This document shows positions 63,901-64,000 of a DNA stretch of 64,000 bases, in pieces. Position 1 is the first letter of the stretch. Each line of letters opens with the position of its first letter. Origin of the DNA: Diphasiastrum complanatum. Lineage: Eukaryota > Streptophyta > Lycopodiopsida > Lycopodiales > Lycopodiaceae. The notes below the pieces were generated by a model, which was not told the DNA's origin, did not search any database, and worked only from the letters and a program-made list of their open reading frames with translations. Location of the stretch: contig CM055098.1 in NCBI GenBank assembly GCA_029204225.1, forward strand, positions 17,287,775 to 17,351,774, written 5' to 3'. Made by a program: the position numbers and the translations under genes.

Positions 63901-64000
63901 CCAAATAAAGATGTCACGCTACGATCACTCCATTTGTATGTTGCTTGAAGGTTTAGAATAAGAATTGACGTAGCTAGTCTCAAAATGGATGCTCCAGGAT
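63901..64000 (-). pseudogene. CACTA transposase, upstream exon (cut by window end)
   Basis: The minus strand reads ATSILILNLQATYKWSDRSV, then TSLFG with a GT donor at 63900. Joining to the acceptor at 63803 keeps the frame (TSLFG-LLHRILP). The pattern LNLQATYKWSD...F..LL.IL matches the start of TNP2-type transposases. The rest lies outside the window. Confidence 0.75.

Overview
The window is a repeat-rich piece of a land-plant nuclear genome. The evidence is two spliced plant genes with GT-AG introns, one encoding a chloroplast enzyme with a transit-peptide-like N-terminus, and plant-type Ty1/copia, Ty3/gypsy, LINE and CACTA elements, many with initiator-tRNA(Met) primer-binding sites. Base composition is AT-rich. 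(CT)n/(AG)n microsatellites of up to about 160 bp are unusually frequent. The very long intron suggests a large genome. The sequence alone does not tell me whether this is a fern, a gymnosperm or an early-diverging angiosperm.

Layout. 1-8600: AT-rich spacer and rearranged gypsy relics. 8653-10282 (minus): an intact three-exon gene for a CAT-like (BAHD/condensation fold) acyltransferase-related protein of 470 aa. 11.1-19.5 kb: tRNA-like SINE units, a truncated copia element with its 3' LTR, a 150-bp tandem repeat and further LTR material. 21403-45147 (minus): a three-exon gene for redox-insensitive chloroplast fructose-1,6-bisphosphatase II. Exon 1 is at 44665-45147, exon 2 at 24612-25008 and exon 3 at 21403-21803. 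The joined frame is 1281 bp, or 426 aa. Intron 1 is 19.7 kb and holds five head-to-tail LINE copies, a copia element split by a sixth LINE, and GC-rich foldback-like modules. 45.6-59.2 kb: gypsy and copia relics, a complete 4.0-kb non-autonomous LTR element with a 5-bp target duplication, an LTR element with two in-frame ORFs separated by one TAG, and a second copy of the copia family seen at 14 kb. 59.2-60.2 kb: a cluster of GA and GT microsatellites. 60.8-64.0 kb (minus): a nearly full TNP2-type CACTA transposase gene that runs off the window end.

The most interesting pattern is the LINE family. Its 3' ends share a block ending in GACRTTAATAAAG, mostly preceded by a small hairpin, and usually finish in (CT)n or (CTTT)n rather than poly(A). 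Copies follow each other directly at CT runs, which suggests a LINE lineage that primes on, inserts into and spreads CT microsatellites. A second copy of one copia LTR shows an 11-nt GA run expanded to 111 nt, so transposons both carry and seed the microsatellites here. Also notable are a 90-bp tRNA-like retroposon with an 11-bp target duplication and two A/T-cored GC-rich modules of unknown nature.
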